From Parerythrobacter aestuarii (GTDB lineage Bacteria > Pseudomonadota > Alphaproteobacteria > Sphingomonadales > Sphingomonadaceae), in contig NZ_JARBWD010000001.1 in assembly GCF_030140925.1 (NCBI RefSeq), positions 1,798,001 through 1,862,000 of the forward strand: a stretch of 64,000 bases of DNA, written 5' to 3'. This document shows, piece after piece, positions 33,582 through 42,910 of the stretch. Each line of letters starts with the position of its first letter. The first letter of the stretch is position 1. Both the position numbers and the translations under genes were made by a program. Under the pieces are notes generated by a model. It was not told the DNA's origin. It made no database searches and saw only the letters and a program-made list of their open reading frames with translations.

Positions 33582-34439
33582 TCAACTCTGGCGGCGCGCC
33601 ATGAAGGCAAGCCGCTCGAACAGCATCACATCCTGCTCGTTCTTCAACAGCGCGCCATGCAGTGGCGGGATCGCGCTGTTGGGATTGGCATCCTGCAGCA
33701 CGTCCATCGGCATGTCTTCATTGAGCAGCAGCCTGAGCCAGTCGAGCAGCTCGCTGGTGGAGGGCTTCTTCTTCAGCCCCGGCACTTCGCGGATCTCGTA
33801 GAAGACATCCATCGCCTTCTTCACCAGCTGCTTCTGGATACCGGGGAAATGCACGTCGATGATGTCCGCCATCGTCTCGCGGTCGGGGAACTTTATGTAA
33901 TGGAAGAAACAGCGGCGCAGGAATGCGTCAGGCAGTTCCTTCTCGTTGTTCGAAGTGATGACCACGATAGGGCGGTCCTTGGCCGAGATCCGCTCATGGG
34001 TTTCATAGACATCGAACTCGTTGCGATCGAGCTCCTGCAGCAAGTCGTTGGGGAACTCGATATCGGCCTTGTCGATCTCGTCGATCAGCAGGACTGGCAG
34101 CTGCTCGCTGGTGAAGGCTTCCCACAGCTTGCCCTTCTTGATGTAGTTCGAAATGTCGTGGACGCGCTCGTCACCCAGCTGGCCATCGCGCAGGCGGGCG
34201 ACCGCGTCATATTCATACAGGCCCTGCTGTGCCTTGGTGGTGGACTTGATGTTCCACTCGATCAGCGGGGCTCCGATGGCCTTGGCGATTTCATGCGCCA
34301 GCACGGTCTTGCCGGTACCGGGTTCACCCTTCACCAGCAGCGGGCGGCGCAATGTCACAGCGGCGTCGACAGCGACCTTGAGGTCATCGGTCGCGATGTA
34401 GTCACTGGTTCCTTCGAAACGCTTTGGAGTATCGGCCAT
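33582..34439 (-). CDS. MoxR family AAA+ ATPase
   Basis: 285 residues. Walker A GEPGTGKT (38-45), Walker B LLIDEID (117-123), sensor region VITSNNEKELPDAFLRRCFF and YKFP-like IKFPDRETM. MoxR ATPases remodel substrates together with VWA proteins; the CoxE-like VWA gene at 29793-30977 is the likely partner. Start ATG preceded by AGGGA. Convergent with the transpeptidase gene, one base between stops. Confidence 0.92.
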   Translation of the reverse strand: MADTPKRFEGTSDYIATDDLKVAVDAAVTLRRPLLVKGEPGTGKTVLAHEIAKAIGAPLIEWNIKSTTKAQQGLYEYDAVARLRDGQLGDERVHDISNYIKKGKLWEAFTSEQLPVLLIDEIDKADIEFPNDLLQELDRNEFDVYETHERISAKDRPIVVITSNNEKELPDAFLRRCFFHYIKFPDRETMADIIDVHFPGIQKQLVKKAMDVFYEIREVPGLKKKPSTSELLDWLRLLLNEDMPMDVLQDANPNSAIPPLHGALLKNEQDVMLFERLAFMARRQS

Positions 34440-34578
34440 GAGTTTCCCTATGCAACTTGCTTTACGTGAGCGTTAGGGAAGCCGTGCGGGCGGGGCAAGG
34501 GCGAAACTGCGAAGCCATCGCTTCGCCGTAACCGATCGGCTAGGACGGGCGGACTCCGCCTCGAGAAAGGACCAATCG

Positions 34579-35799
34579 ATGCCGACCGAGAAAATCTCCA
34601 TCGCCACCGAGGCGGGTTACGAGCTTTCAGGGGCGCTGGAGATGCCAACCGGCCTGCAACGCGGCGTGGCGCTGTTTGCACATTGCTTCACCTGCACCAA
34701 GCAGTCGAAAGCGGCGGTGGAAGTGACCCGCGCACTGGCCCGCGAAGGCATTGCCACGCTGCGGTTCGACTTTACCGGGCTGGGCGCTAGCGAAGGAGAG
34801 TTCGGACGGGCGGGGTTCGCCAGCGATATTAACGATCTGATCGCGAGCGCCGGCGCCCTGTGCGAGCGGTTCGGGGACGGCATCCTGCTGGTCGGACATA
34901 GCCTTGGCGGAGCGGCAGTCCTTGCGGCTGCTCACCGCATGCCCAAAGGCAAGGTGGCCGCAGTTGCGACAATCGGCGCGCCCTCTGATGTCACGCATGT
35001 GCTGCACAATTTGAAAGGCGACCTGGACGCCATCGAGCGCGAAGGCGAAGGCGAAGTCGCTATTGGCGGCAGGCCGTTCAAGCTGAGCAAGCAATTCCTC
35101 GACGCGACACGCGATGTGGACCTGCTTGGCCAGGTAGAAGCACTGCGCGTCCCGCTGATGTTCTGCCATGCACCGACCGACCAGATCGTGGGGATCGAGC
35201 ATGCGGGCAAGTTGTTCGACGCTGCCAAGCATCCCAAGAGCTTCATCAGCCTGGCTGGGGCCGATCATTTGCTGACCGATCCCGCCGATGCCGACTTCGC
35301 CGCACGCGTGATCGCCAGCTGGGCGCAGCGCTACATGCCAATGAAGGAGGATTGGCCGATGCCGGAGGAAGGCGTGATTGCCTGCACCGGACACGGAAAG
35401 TTCGGCACTGAAGTGCACACGGTGAGCCACCGCTTCGTAGCAGACGAACCGCGCAGCTATGGCGGCGATGACACCGGCCCAACGCCCTATGACTTGCTAG
35501 GGGCAGCTCTCGGCACCTGCACGGCGATGACGATGAAGATGTATGCCGAATACAAGGGCCTGCCCCTGGAAGGCGTCAGCGTCCACGTGACCCATGAGCG
35601 CGACCACGCCAGGGATTGCGACCACTGCACCGAGGAAGAGGTTACCAGCAAAGTTCAGGCACTGAACCGGGCTATCACCATCAGGGGTGACGAATTAGAC
35701 GAACAGGCGCGTGTGAAGCTGATGGAAATTGCCGACAAATGCCCGGTCCACCGGACGTTGGAGGGGAAACTGCATATTCACACGGAGGAAGCGGCATGA
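34579..35799 (+). CDS. bifunctional alpha/beta hydrolase-OsmC fusion
   Basis: 406 residues. Residues 1-255: alpha/beta hydrolase with nucleophile motif GHSLGG, acid PTDQIVG and final His in GADHLL. Residues 270-406: OsmC/Ohr-like domain with the two redox cysteines, in LGTCTAMTMKMY and KCPVHRTL, expected to reduce organic hydroperoxides with thiols. The fusion is a known arrangement; its joint substrate, perhaps acyl or ester peroxides, is not established. GAAAGGA precedes the ATG. Overlaps the next gene by ATGA. Confidence 0.92.
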   Translation: MPTEKISIATEAGYELSGALEMPTGLQRGVALFAHCFTCTKQSKAAVEVTRALAREGIATLRFDFTGLGASEGEFGRAGFASDINDLIASAGALCERFGDGILLVGHSLGGAAVLAAAHRMPKGKVAAVATIGAPSDVTHVLHNLKGDLDAIEREGEGEVAIGGRPFKLSKQFLDATRDVDLLGQVEALRVPLMFCHAPTDQIVGIEHAGKLFDAAKHPKSFISLAGADHLLTDPADADFAARVIASWAQRYMPMKEDWPMPEEGVIACTGHGKFGTEVHTVSHRFVADEPRSYGGDDTGPTPYDLLGAALGTCTAMTMKMYAEYKGLPLEGVSVHVTHERDHARDCDHCTEEEVTSKVQALNRAITIRGDELDEQARVKLMEIADKCPVHRTLEGKLHIHTEEAA

Positions 35800-36101
35800 T
35801 CATCATCACTGGCACGGTCCAGCTCAAACCCGAATCGCGCGAAGATGCCATTCGCCTTGGTTGCGAACATTCGGCCCGGTCGCGCGGCGAGCCTGGTTGC
35901 CTGGCGCACAATTGCTACGTGGATGCGGAAGACGAATTGCGTATCCACTTCTTCGAGAAGTGGGCTGACGAAGCGGCAGTGAAGCAGCACTTCGCTGTTC
36001 CTGAATCGCGGGCTTTCGTGGGGGAGATTTCTGGGTTTGCTTCAGCCCCGCCGCAGATCGAACTCTTTGCCGCGCGGGCTGTCGAAGGGACGCCGTTCTA
36101 G
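35796..36101 (+). CDS. antibiotic biosynthesis monooxygenase (ABM) domain protein
   Basis: 101 residues, a single dimeric ferredoxin-like ABM domain: IITGTVQLKPESREDAI, GCLAHNCYVD, HFFEKWADEAAVKQHFA. Members are quinol-type monooxygenases or haem-degrading enzymes, but many are uncharacterised. GGAGGAAGC lies ahead of the ATG, which overlaps the stop of the hydrolase-OsmC gene, so both are made together, perhaps in oxidative-stress defence. Confidence 0.85.
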   Translation: MIIITGTVQLKPESREDAIRLGCEHSARSRGEPGCLAHNCYVDAEDELRIHFFEKWADEAAVKQHFAVPESRAFVGEISGFASAPPQIELFAARAVEGTPF

Positions 36102-36105
36102 TCCC

Positions 36106-36468
36106 TCAAACCCGGGGCAGCGCGCCCAGCACGCTCAGACCCAGCTGCAACACTAGCACAATCACCGTAGCCAAGCGCCATCCCGTGCCAGCGCCCGACA
36201 TTCCCCGTTCCCACGTCCAGATCCAGATTAGCACCGTAGCCATCAGCGAAAATGCGATCGTGAAGAAGCCGTTGAAGCTCGCCAGCGCGATGAAGATCAC
36301 GAACAGCACGACCATCTGCAGCAGGAAGGCCCCGGCAAACCAGGCGATTGGGATGGGCCGGTACTGCGCATCGGGCGCATACCAGTCCGGCAGAGCGGTA
36401 TCCGGCCTCGCGATGCGGCGATCCTCGAACACGACGTCGCCCTCTTCGTTCTCCTGAGGATCAGGCAT
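36106..36468 (-). CDS. small integral membrane protein
   Basis: 120 residues from ATG 36468 (GTG 36480 also possible). Acidic N-terminal 45 residues in the cytosol, then three hydrophobic segments (about 43-65, 68-90 and 98-117). No family recognised. Its start overlaps the 3' end of parE by 8 bases in another frame, so it is probably the second gene of the parE transcript. Confidence 0.7.
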   Translation of the reverse strand: MPDPQENEEGDVVFEDRRIARPDTALPDWYAPDAQYRPIPIAWFAGAFLLQMVVLFVIFIALASFNGFFTIAFSLMATVLIWIWTWERGMSGAGTGWRLATVIVLVLQLGLSVLGALPRV

Positions 36469-38449
36469 CAATGAGGTCACGGTCGACCTCTCCAGCCCGG
36501 TTCTGGATGAAGTTGAAGCGATGTTCAGGATTGCGGCCCATCAGGCGGTCGACCAGCTCCTTTACCGCAAAGCGTTGCTCGTGCTCGGCGGGCAGGGTGA
36601 TGCGGATCAGCGATCGGGTGTCGGGGTCCATGGTCGTTTCGCGCAGCTGCGCCGGATTCATCTCGCCGAGGCCCTTGAAGCGGCCGACCTCGACCTTCTT
36701 GCCCTTGAAGACCGTGGCTTCCAGCTCGGCGCGGTGCGCGTCATCGCGGGCGTAGCGGCTCTCCTTGCCGGCAGTCAGGCGGTAAAGCGGCGGCTGGGCG
36801 AGATAGAGGTGCCCGCCGCGCACGATCTCGGCCATCTCCTGGAAGAAGAAGGTCATCAGCAGCGTGGCGATATGCGCGCCGTCGACATCGGCGTCGGTCA
36901 TGATGATGATGCGGTCGTAACGCAGGTTCTGCGGGTCGCAGTCCTTGCGCATGCCGCATCCCAGCGCGAGGCCAAGGTCGGCGATTTCCTGATTGGCGCG
37001 GATCTTGTCCGCGGTGGCGCTGGCGACGTTGAGGATCTTGCCCCGGATTGGCAGGATCGCCTGAGTCTTGCGGTTGCGCGCCTGCTTCGCACTGCCACCG
37101 GCGGAATCGCCTTCGACGATGAACAGCTCGGTCTCGGCGTCGGTTTCGCCGCTGCAATCGGTCAGCTTGCCGGGCAGGCGCAGCTTCTTGGCGTTGGTGG
37201 CGGTCTTGCGCTTGACCTCGCGCTCGGCCTTGCGGCGCAAGCGCTCGTCCATCCGCTCCATGACACTGCCGAGCAGCGCCTTGCCGCGCTCCATATTGTC
37301 GGACAGGAAATGGTCGAAGTGATCGCGCACCGCGTTCTCGACCAGTCGCGTAGCCTCGGGCGAGGTCAGCCGGTCCTTGGTCTGGCTCTGGAACTGCGGA
37401 TCGCGGATGAAGACGCTGAGCATGATCTCGGCGCCGGTCATCACATCGTCGGCCGAGATATCCTTGGCCTTCTTCTGGCCGGTCAGCTCGCCGAAAGCGC
37501 GCAGTCCCTTGGTCAGCGCCGCGCGCAGGCCCTGTTCATGCGTCCCGCCATCGGGGGTAGGGACGGTGTTGCAATACCAGCTGGTCGATCCATCCGACCA
37601 CAGGGGCCAGGCGATCGCCCATTCGACGCGGCCCTGCTCGTCAGGAAAGTCCTGCCGCCCGGTGAAGTGATCGGCGGTCACGCATTCACGGGCCCCCACC
37701 TGTTCGCGCAGGTGATCGGCCAGCCCGCCGGGGAACTTGAACACCGCCTCTTCGGGCACATCCTCGCCGGTGAGGCTGGCGGCGCATTTCCAGCGGATCT
37801 CGACCCCCGCAAAGAGATAGGCCTTGGACCGCGCCAGCTTGAACAGCCGCGCAGGCTTGAACTGGCGATCGCCGAAGATCTCGGTGTCGGGGGTGAAGGT
37901 GACCGTGGTACCGCGCCGGTTGGGCGTGGGACCGAGCTTCTGGATCGGCCCGAGCGTCTGCCCCTTGGAAAATTCCTGCGCATAGAGCTCGCGATCCCGC
38001 GCCACTTCGACCCGCGTGTGGCTGGACAATGCGTTGACCACGCTGACGCCCACCCCGTGAAGGCCGCCCGATGTAGCATATGCCTTGCCGGAGAACTTGC
38101 CGCCCGAGTGCAGTGTCGAGAGGATCACTTCCAGCGTCGACTTGCCCGGAAACTTTGGATGCTCATCGACCGGGATCCCGCGACCGTTATCAGCAATGGA
38201 AACGGTGTTGCCTTCCTCAACCCGGATTTCGATCCGGCTGGCATGGCCAGCCACCGCTTCGTCCATCGCATTGTCGAGCACTTCGGCGACAAGGTGATGA
38301 AGGGCGCGATCATCGGTCCCGCCGATATACATGCCCGGCCGGCGACGCACAGGCTCGAGCCCTTCGAGAACCTCGATGGAAGAGCTATCGTAATCGCCGC
38401 TGGAAGCGGGGGTGTTTTCGAACAGGTCGTCAGGCGCGGAGTCAGGCAT
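36461..38449 (-). CDS. parE: DNA topoisomerase IV subunit B
   Basis: 662 residues. GHKL ATPase domain (YIGGTDDRALHHLVAEVLDN, DNGRGIPVD, GGLHGVGVSVVNALS), transducer domain, then TOPRIM with EGDSAGGSAKQARNR and MTDADVDGAHI. The length lacks the long insert of proteobacterial GyrB (about 800 residues), supporting ParE, which with ParC decatenates daughter chromosomes. parC is not in the window. Confidence 0.93.
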   Translation of the reverse strand: MPDSAPDDLFENTPASSGDYDSSSIEVLEGLEPVRRRPGMYIGGTDDRALHHLVAEVLDNAMDEAVAGHASRIEIRVEEGNTVSIADNGRGIPVDEHPKFPGKSTLEVILSTLHSGGKFSGKAYATSGGLHGVGVSVVNALSSHTRVEVARDRELYAQEFSKGQTLGPIQKLGPTPNRRGTTVTFTPDTEIFGDRQFKPARLFKLARSKAYLFAGVEIRWKCAASLTGEDVPEEAVFKFPGGLADHLREQVGARECVTADHFTGRQDFPDEQGRVEWAIAWPLWSDGSTSWYCNTVPTPDGGTHEQGLRAALTKGLRAFGELTGQKKAKDISADDVMTGAEIMLSVFIRDPQFQSQTKDRLTSPEATRLVENAVRDHFDHFLSDNMERGKALLGSVMERMDERLRRKAEREVKRKTATNAKKLRLPGKLTDCSGETDAETELFIVEGDSAGGSAKQARNRKTQAILPIRGKILNVASATADKIRANQEIADLGLALGCGMRKDCDPQNLRYDRIIIMTDADVDGAHIATLLMTFFFQEMAEIVRGGHLYLAQPPLYRLTAGKESRYARDDAHRAELEATVFKGKKVEVGRFKGLGEMNPAQLRETTMDPDTRSLIRITLPAEHEQRFAVKELVDRLMGRNPEHRFNFIQNRAGEVDRDLIDA

Positions 38450-38525
38450 AGGCCAAGGCTATAGGCCCCGGTTTCACCGCGCTACAAGCTACCCGGCAAA
38501 GGTTTTGCGCAGGCCGCGCGCCTTG

Positions 38526-39680
38526 TCAGAATTTTGTCGGTGCGGCATCCACGATCACGACGCCGCCGGCGCGCACTTCGCGCACTTCCATTGCCCGTTG
38601 CACAACGCCGTTGCGCCCGAAGCGGAACGCTCCGTCAAGGCCGAGGAAACCGTCATCTGCATAGAGCGCGCCGGTCGGGAAACTGCTACCGACTTTCCAG
38701 TCCCGCGCGACCCGCAGCGCCAACAGCACGCTGTCGTACCCGAGCGTTGCGATACGGAAAGGCTGGCCGCCGAAGCGCGAATTGTAGCTCTCGGAGAAAC
38801 GCTTGAAGCGGCCGTCGGACACTGCCGAGAACCAGGTGCCACGAAGAGCACTGGCCTGCGTTACAGAGGATTCCCCGCTGAGCAACTCCGTGCCCAACAA
38901 CTGGGTTGTGCCCGGCTTGAACACTCCGGCCGCCTGGATGACAAGGCGGGCGCCATCGGCAATCAGTACGGCATCGAACCCACCGCGCGCCTTCAACCGC
39001 TCGCTCGCGCTCACGATCGAGGTATTGCCACGAGCGTACCGTTCGATCCCGCCAAGCGACATTGCATTCTCGCGCAGCGCCTGGGTCAGCGACAGTTCGG
39101 CGCGCTGGCCATACTCTCCGTCGGGTACAATCGCAGCCACGCTCTGTGCACCCCGGCTGCGGGCATAGGCAATGGTCCGGCTGATCGACTGGCTGGGCAA
39201 GTGGCCCATCACGAAGGAATCGGTTGCGGCCACGCTCTCGTCATTGGAAAACGAAATCAGCGGCACACGGGCAGGGCGAGCTTCAGCCAGCACCTGAGCG
39301 ACATTGCCGGACAGCAGCGGGCCGAGGATCAGCTTGTTGCCATCGGCGATTGCCTTGCGCGCGGCACCTCGCGGATCGGTTGACGTGTCATACGTCGTGA
39401 TCCGCAAATTGCTGGCGTTGGTATCAAGCAGCGCCATGGTGGTGGCATTGGCGATCGACTGACCGACGCGGGCGTTGTCGCCGCTCATCGGAACCAGCAG
39501 GGCGACGCGGTGGCGGGTCTCGTCGGTGGGCAGGGCAGTGGCGCTGGGTTCGGGTGCCGGACCGGTATCGACCGGACCGGTAGAAGTCGCTGGCCCTTTC
39601 GGGATAACCTGGCAGGCGGCCAGCAACGCCGCCGAACCTGCGATGACCAGCGCGCGACGCGCCAGTTTGAACCCCGTCAT
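38526..39680 (-). CDS. LpoA/YraM-like lipoprotein, penicillin-binding protein activator
   Basis: 384 residues from ATG 39680. Lipobox LLAAC (Cys23), a Pro/Thr-rich linker, and a type I periplasmic-binding fold (HRVALLVPMSGDNARVGQS, LILGPLLSGNV, FDAVLIADGARLV). Matches the ABC-binding-protein half of LpoA, the outer-membrane activator of PBP1A. Divergent from rsmI, with yraN after it, which recalls the rsmI-lpoA-yraN order of enterobacteria and supports the call; here lpoA is inverted. Confidence 0.85.
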   Translation of the reverse strand: MTGFKLARRALVIAGSAALLAACQVIPKGPATSTGPVDTGPAPEPSATALPTDETRHRVALLVPMSGDNARVGQSIANATTMALLDTNASNLRITTYDTSTDPRGAARKAIADGNKLILGPLLSGNVAQVLAEARPARVPLISFSNDESVAATDSFVMGHLPSQSISRTIAYARSRGAQSVAAIVPDGEYGQRAELSLTQALRENAMSLGGIERYARGNTSIVSASERLKARGGFDAVLIADGARLVIQAAGVFKPGTTQLLGTELLSGESSVTQASALRGTWFSAVSDGRFKRFSESYNSRFGGQPFRIATLGYDSVLLALRVARDWKVGSSFPTGALYADDGFLGLDGAFRFGRNGVVQRAMEVREVRAGGVVIVDAAPTKF

Positions 39681-39706
39681 GCTTGCGACTCCCTCAACTT
39701 CTGTCC

Positions 39707-40561
39707 ATGCCAACAATCGTGCAGCCCGAGATCCCCACCGACCCCTTGCCTGCGGGCCTCTATATAGTCGCCACGCCTATTGGCAATCTTGGCGATGTAA
39801 CACTGCGGGCAATCGAGACCCTTGCACGGTGCGATGCCGTCGCTTGCGAAGACACCCGTGTTGCAGGCAAGTTCCTCAAGCATCTGGGGATAACCAAACC
39901 CTTGTGGCGCTACGACGATCATGTCGATGCCAAGACCCGCGATGCCATCGTCTCCAGCCTCGCTGACAAGGCCGTTGCGCTGATAAGCGATGCCGGCACT
40001 CCGCTGGTATCCGATCCTGGCTATCGGCTGGCACGGGCCGCGCGGGATGCAGGTCGTTCAATGACGACTGTCCCCGGTGCCTGTGCTGCGATTGCCGGAC
40101 TGACTCTTTCTGGACTGCCTAGCGACCGCTTCCTGTTCGCTGGTTTTTTGCCGGTCAAGGACAAGGCCCGACGAGACTTGCTGGAGGAACTCTCACCGGT
40201 CGACACCTCACTCATCTTCTACGAAACCGGACCGCGACTGATGAAAAGCCTTGCCGCAATTGACGAGGTGTTGCCCGGTCGCGAGATCGCTGTCGCGCGC
40301 GAGATTACCAAGTTGCACGAGGAATGTCGCCGCGGGATGGGAGCAGGGCTGATGGCCCATTTCGACGCCCATCCACCAAAGGGCGAAATTGTCCTGATGG
40401 TCGGACCTCCACCAGAGGAAGCTTGCCAGGCCGACCCGGACGACCTCTTGCGCGAAGCGCTTAAGACTATGAAAATTTCGCAGGCCGCGGCCTACGTCGC
40501 CAAGGCCACGGGCCTCGACCGCAAGCAGCTCTATGCTCGTGCCATGGAACTGAAGGAATGA
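39707..40561 (+). CDS. rsmI: 16S rRNA (cytidine(1402)-2'-O)-methyltransferase
   Basis: 284 residues from ATG 39707. Tetrapyrrole-methylase fold: LYIVATPIGNLGDVTLRA, CEDTRVAGKFL, ALISDAGTPLVSDPG, VPGACAAIAGLTLSGLP and FYETGPRL. Methylates the ribose of C1402 in the decoding centre. Divergent from the LpoA-like gene with 26 bases between starts; stop overlaps yraN by ATGA. Confidence 0.95.
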   Translation: MPTIVQPEIPTDPLPAGLYIVATPIGNLGDVTLRAIETLARCDAVACEDTRVAGKFLKHLGITKPLWRYDDHVDAKTRDAIVSSLADKAVALISDAGTPLVSDPGYRLARAARDAGRSMTTVPGACAAIAGLTLSGLPSDRFLFAGFLPVKDKARRDLLEELSPVDTSLIFYETGPRLMKSLAAIDEVLPGREIAVAREITKLHEECRRGMGAGLMAHFDAHPPKGEIVLMVGPPPEEACQADPDDLLREALKTMKISQAAAYVAKATGLDRKQLYARAMELKE

Positions 40562-40908
40562 AGCGCCAACTCGCGGAACTCAGTGGCCGCGACGGTGAGA
40601 AGCGCGCAGCCCTGTGGCTGCGTGCCAAAGGCTGGTCGATCCTGGCAAACCGCGTCAGGACACCGCTGGGTGAAATCGACCTTGTCGCGCGGCGCGGCAA
40701 GCTGGTCGCCTTCGTCGAAGTCAAATGGCGCAAGGACAAAGCGGAGCTGGACCATGCCATTGACGAACGTCGGCTGAGCCGGGTTGCCGCCGCCGCCGAG
40801 GCTGTAGCGCACGACTATGCCCGCGAGGGGGAAGACATCCGGATCGACGTGATCCTGCTTGCACCCGGCAGCTTCCCGCGCCACATCGCCAATGCCTGGC
40901 AGCCGTAG
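40558..40908 (+). CDS. yraN: YraN family protein (UPF0102), nuclease-like
   Basis: 116 residues with the restriction-endonuclease-like core of UPF0102: GRDGEKRAALWLRAKGW, NRVRTPLGEIDLVARRG and FVEVKWRKD (Glu and Lys of the D-ExK site). No activity has been shown for most members. Coupled to rsmI by ATGA, the widespread genomic pairing. Confidence 0.92.
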   Translation: MKRQLAELSGRDGEKRAALWLRAKGWSILANRVRTPLGEIDLVARRGKLVAFVEVKWRKDKAELDHAIDERRLSRVAAAAEAVAHDYAREGEDIRIDVILLAPGSFPRHIANAWQP

Positions 40909-40917
40909 TTCAAAACC

Positions 40918-41049
40918 CGTCGCCCCTGCGCAGGCAGGGGCCTATCCACCATCCCGATCAGGCGGTATGCCTTCCTGAATTGCGGCGTTGCTGACTATCG
41001 GTGCGCCGACTGTGAAGCAATCTGGGCCCCTGCCTGCGCAGGGGCGACG
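40918..41049. repeat. long inverted repeat, family 2 (copy A)
   Basis: Two perfectly complementary 25-base arms (40918-40942 and 41025-41049) flank an 82-base centre. Each arm is itself a dyad, CCCCTGC-GCAG-GCAGGGG. The right arm stops just before the AGGA Shine-Dalgarno of gshB. Resembles the element at 44082-44158. Confidence 0.85.
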
Positions 41050-41059
41050 AGGAACGAGA

Positions 41060-42013
41060 ATGGCCCTGAAAGTCGCGGTCCAGATGGACCCCATGGAAAG
41101 CATCAATATCGCCGGGGATTCGAGCTTTGCCCTGATGCTCAGCGCTCAGGCGCGCGGACACACGGTCTATCACTACGATGTCGGTTCGCTGGCTTATGAG
41201 GATGGCCGCATCACCGCCCATGCGGCGCCGGTGACGGTCCAGCGGGTCGCAGGCGATCACTTCACCATGGGCGAGCGGCGCAAAATCGACCTTGCTACCG
41301 ACATCGACGTGGTACTGATGCGGCAGGACCCGCCGTTCCACCTGGGGTATATCTCGGCGGCATTGCTTCTCGACCGGCTCAAGGGCACGACGCTGGTCGT
41401 CAATGACCCACGCGAAGTGATCAACGCGCCTGAGAAGATGTTCGTGCTGGACTACGCCCGCTTCATGCCGCCGACGCTGGTCGCGCGCGAGCTGAGCGAC
41501 ATTCGCGAATTCCAGAAGAAACATGGTGCCGTGGTGGTGAAGCCGCTGCATGGCAATGGCGGCAAGGCAATTTTCCGCGTCGACGCCGAAGGGACCAACC
41601 TCTCGGCCCTGAGCGAAGTCTTCAACCAGACCTGGCCCGAACCGCACATGGTCCAACCCTTCCTCCCCGAGGTGGCCGAGGGCGACAAACGTATCGTATT
41701 GGTCGACGGCGAGGTCAGCGGCGCGATCAACCGTTTCCCGGGCGAGGGCGAGTTCCGCTCCAACCTGGCGCAGGGCGGCTATGCCGAAGCGACGACACTG
41801 ACCGGGCGCGAAGAAGAAATCTGTGCTGCCATGGGGCCTGAGCTCAAGCGGCGAGGGCTGGTCTTCGTCGGCATAGACGTGATCGGCGGCAAGTACCTTA
41901 CAGAGATCAATGTCACTTCGCCGACGGGAATCGTCGTGATCGACAGGTTCAACGGGACGGACACACCCGCACTGATCTGGGACGCGATCGAAGCGCGCCA
42001 CGCCGCGATGTAG
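41060..42013 (+). CDS. gshB: glutathione synthetase
   Basis: 317 residues from ATG 41060 (AGGA six bases upstream). ATP-grasp enzyme joining gamma-glutamylcysteine and glycine in the cytosol. Motifs: QMDPMESINIAGDSSFALM, MRQDPPFHLGYISA, VVVKPLHGNGGKAIFR, DGEVSGAINRFP and the metal-binding EINVTSPTGI. The frame is open further upstream inside the repeat, but the family similarity begins at this ATG. Confidence 0.96.
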   Translation: MALKVAVQMDPMESINIAGDSSFALMLSAQARGHTVYHYDVGSLAYEDGRITAHAAPVTVQRVAGDHFTMGERRKIDLATDIDVVLMRQDPPFHLGYISAALLLDRLKGTTLVVNDPREVINAPEKMFVLDYARFMPPTLVARELSDIREFQKKHGAVVVKPLHGNGGKAIFRVDAEGTNLSALSEVFNQTWPEPHMVQPFLPEVAEGDKRIVLVDGEVSGAINRFPGEGEFRSNLAQGGYAEATTLTGREEEICAAMGPELKRRGLVFVGIDVIGGKYLTEINVTSPTGIVVIDRFNGTDTPALIWDAIEARHAAM

Positions 42014-42910
42014 TCAGCCCTTCTCGCGCGGATGCGCCCCGCGATAGGTTTCCAGCAGCGTCGCTGCATCCACCTTGGTGTAGATCTGGGTCGAGCCGAG
42101 GCTGGCGTGTCCGAGAAGTTCCTGCAGGCTTCTGAGGTCCGCACCCGCCCCTAGCAGGTGGGTCGCGAAGCTGTGGCGGAGCGCATGCGGAGTGGCAGTT
42201 TCGGGCAGGCCGAGCGCCTTGCGCGCCCGGGCCGTCGCTTTCTGGATCATGCCCTGCGAGAGCGGCCCGCCCTTGGCCCCAAGGAACAATGGTCCGTCCT
42301 GCTCGATCGGCCATGGGCAGGCCTCGGCATAGTCTGCCGCTGCCGCACTGATGATTGGCAGGATCGGGACCACTCGCTGCTTGCCACCCTTGCCGGTGAC
42401 TTGCAGGCGCTCATTGAGCGGCAGGTCGCTCCCTTTGAGAGACAGCGCCTCGGCAATCCGCATCCCGGCACCATAGAGCAGCAACAGCACCGCGCGGTCG
42501 CGCTTGCCGATCCAGTCGTCCGCCGCATTTGCTTCGACCAAATCGGCGAGGTTGACCGCTTCGTCCGGCGTGACGGGGCGGGGCAGGCCCTTCTTGATCC
42601 GCGGCCCGCGCAGGCGCGGCGCGCCGGCCTCTTCCTCCCCGGCTTCGCTGCGGGCATAGGCGATAAAGGCCTTGAGAGCCGACAATTCACGAGCGGCGGA
42701 GCTGTTAGCCAATCCTTCCGCCCGGCGCTGGGCGAGATGACGGCGCAGCATGCCGGAATCGACCGCTGCCACGTCCCCCCATTCGGCAAGGTCGCGCGCA
42801 AACAGCAAACGCTCGGCGGCCTTGTGATAGGCCCTCACGGTATGTGGGGAACGGCGGCGTTCGACGGCCAGATGGGTGTGCCACTGGGCGAGGATGTCCG
42901 CCACACTCAC
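42014..42910 (-). CDS. xerC: tyrosine recombinase XerC
   Basis: 298 residues. N-terminal SAM-like core-binding domain (1-95), catalytic domain with Arg151, Lys177 region, His242 and Arg245 (HALRHSFATHLL), His268 and the nucleophile Tyr277 (STQIYTKV). Chromosome-dimer resolution at dif together with XerD. GTG start overlaps the hemW stop by GTGA. Operon context is housekeeping, not a mobile element. Stop abuts the convergent gshB stop directly. Confidence 0.93.
   Translation of the reverse strand: MSVADILAQWHTHLAVERRRSPHTVRAYHKAAERLLFARDLAEWGDVAAVDSGMLRRHLAQRRAEGLANSSAARELSALKAFIAYARSEAGEEEAGAPRLRGPRIKKGLPRPVTPDEAVNLADLVEANAADDWIGKRDRAVLLLLYGAGMRIAEALSLKGSDLPLNERLQVTGKGGKQRVVPILPIISAAAADYAEACPWPIEQDGPLFLGAKGGPLSQGMIQKATARARKALGLPETATPHALRHSFATHLLGAGADLRSLQELLGHASLGSTQIYTKVDAATLLETYRGAHPREKG

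Noticed and set aside
36521-38464. Plus-strand open frame of 647 codons opposite parE
   Set aside because: Antisense to intact parE and lacks any recognisable motif.
42014-42910. Tyrosine recombinase as sign of an integrated element
   Set aside because: XerC-like length and motifs, GTGA-coupled to hemW in a housekeeping cluster, no attachment-site duplication or cargo genes.
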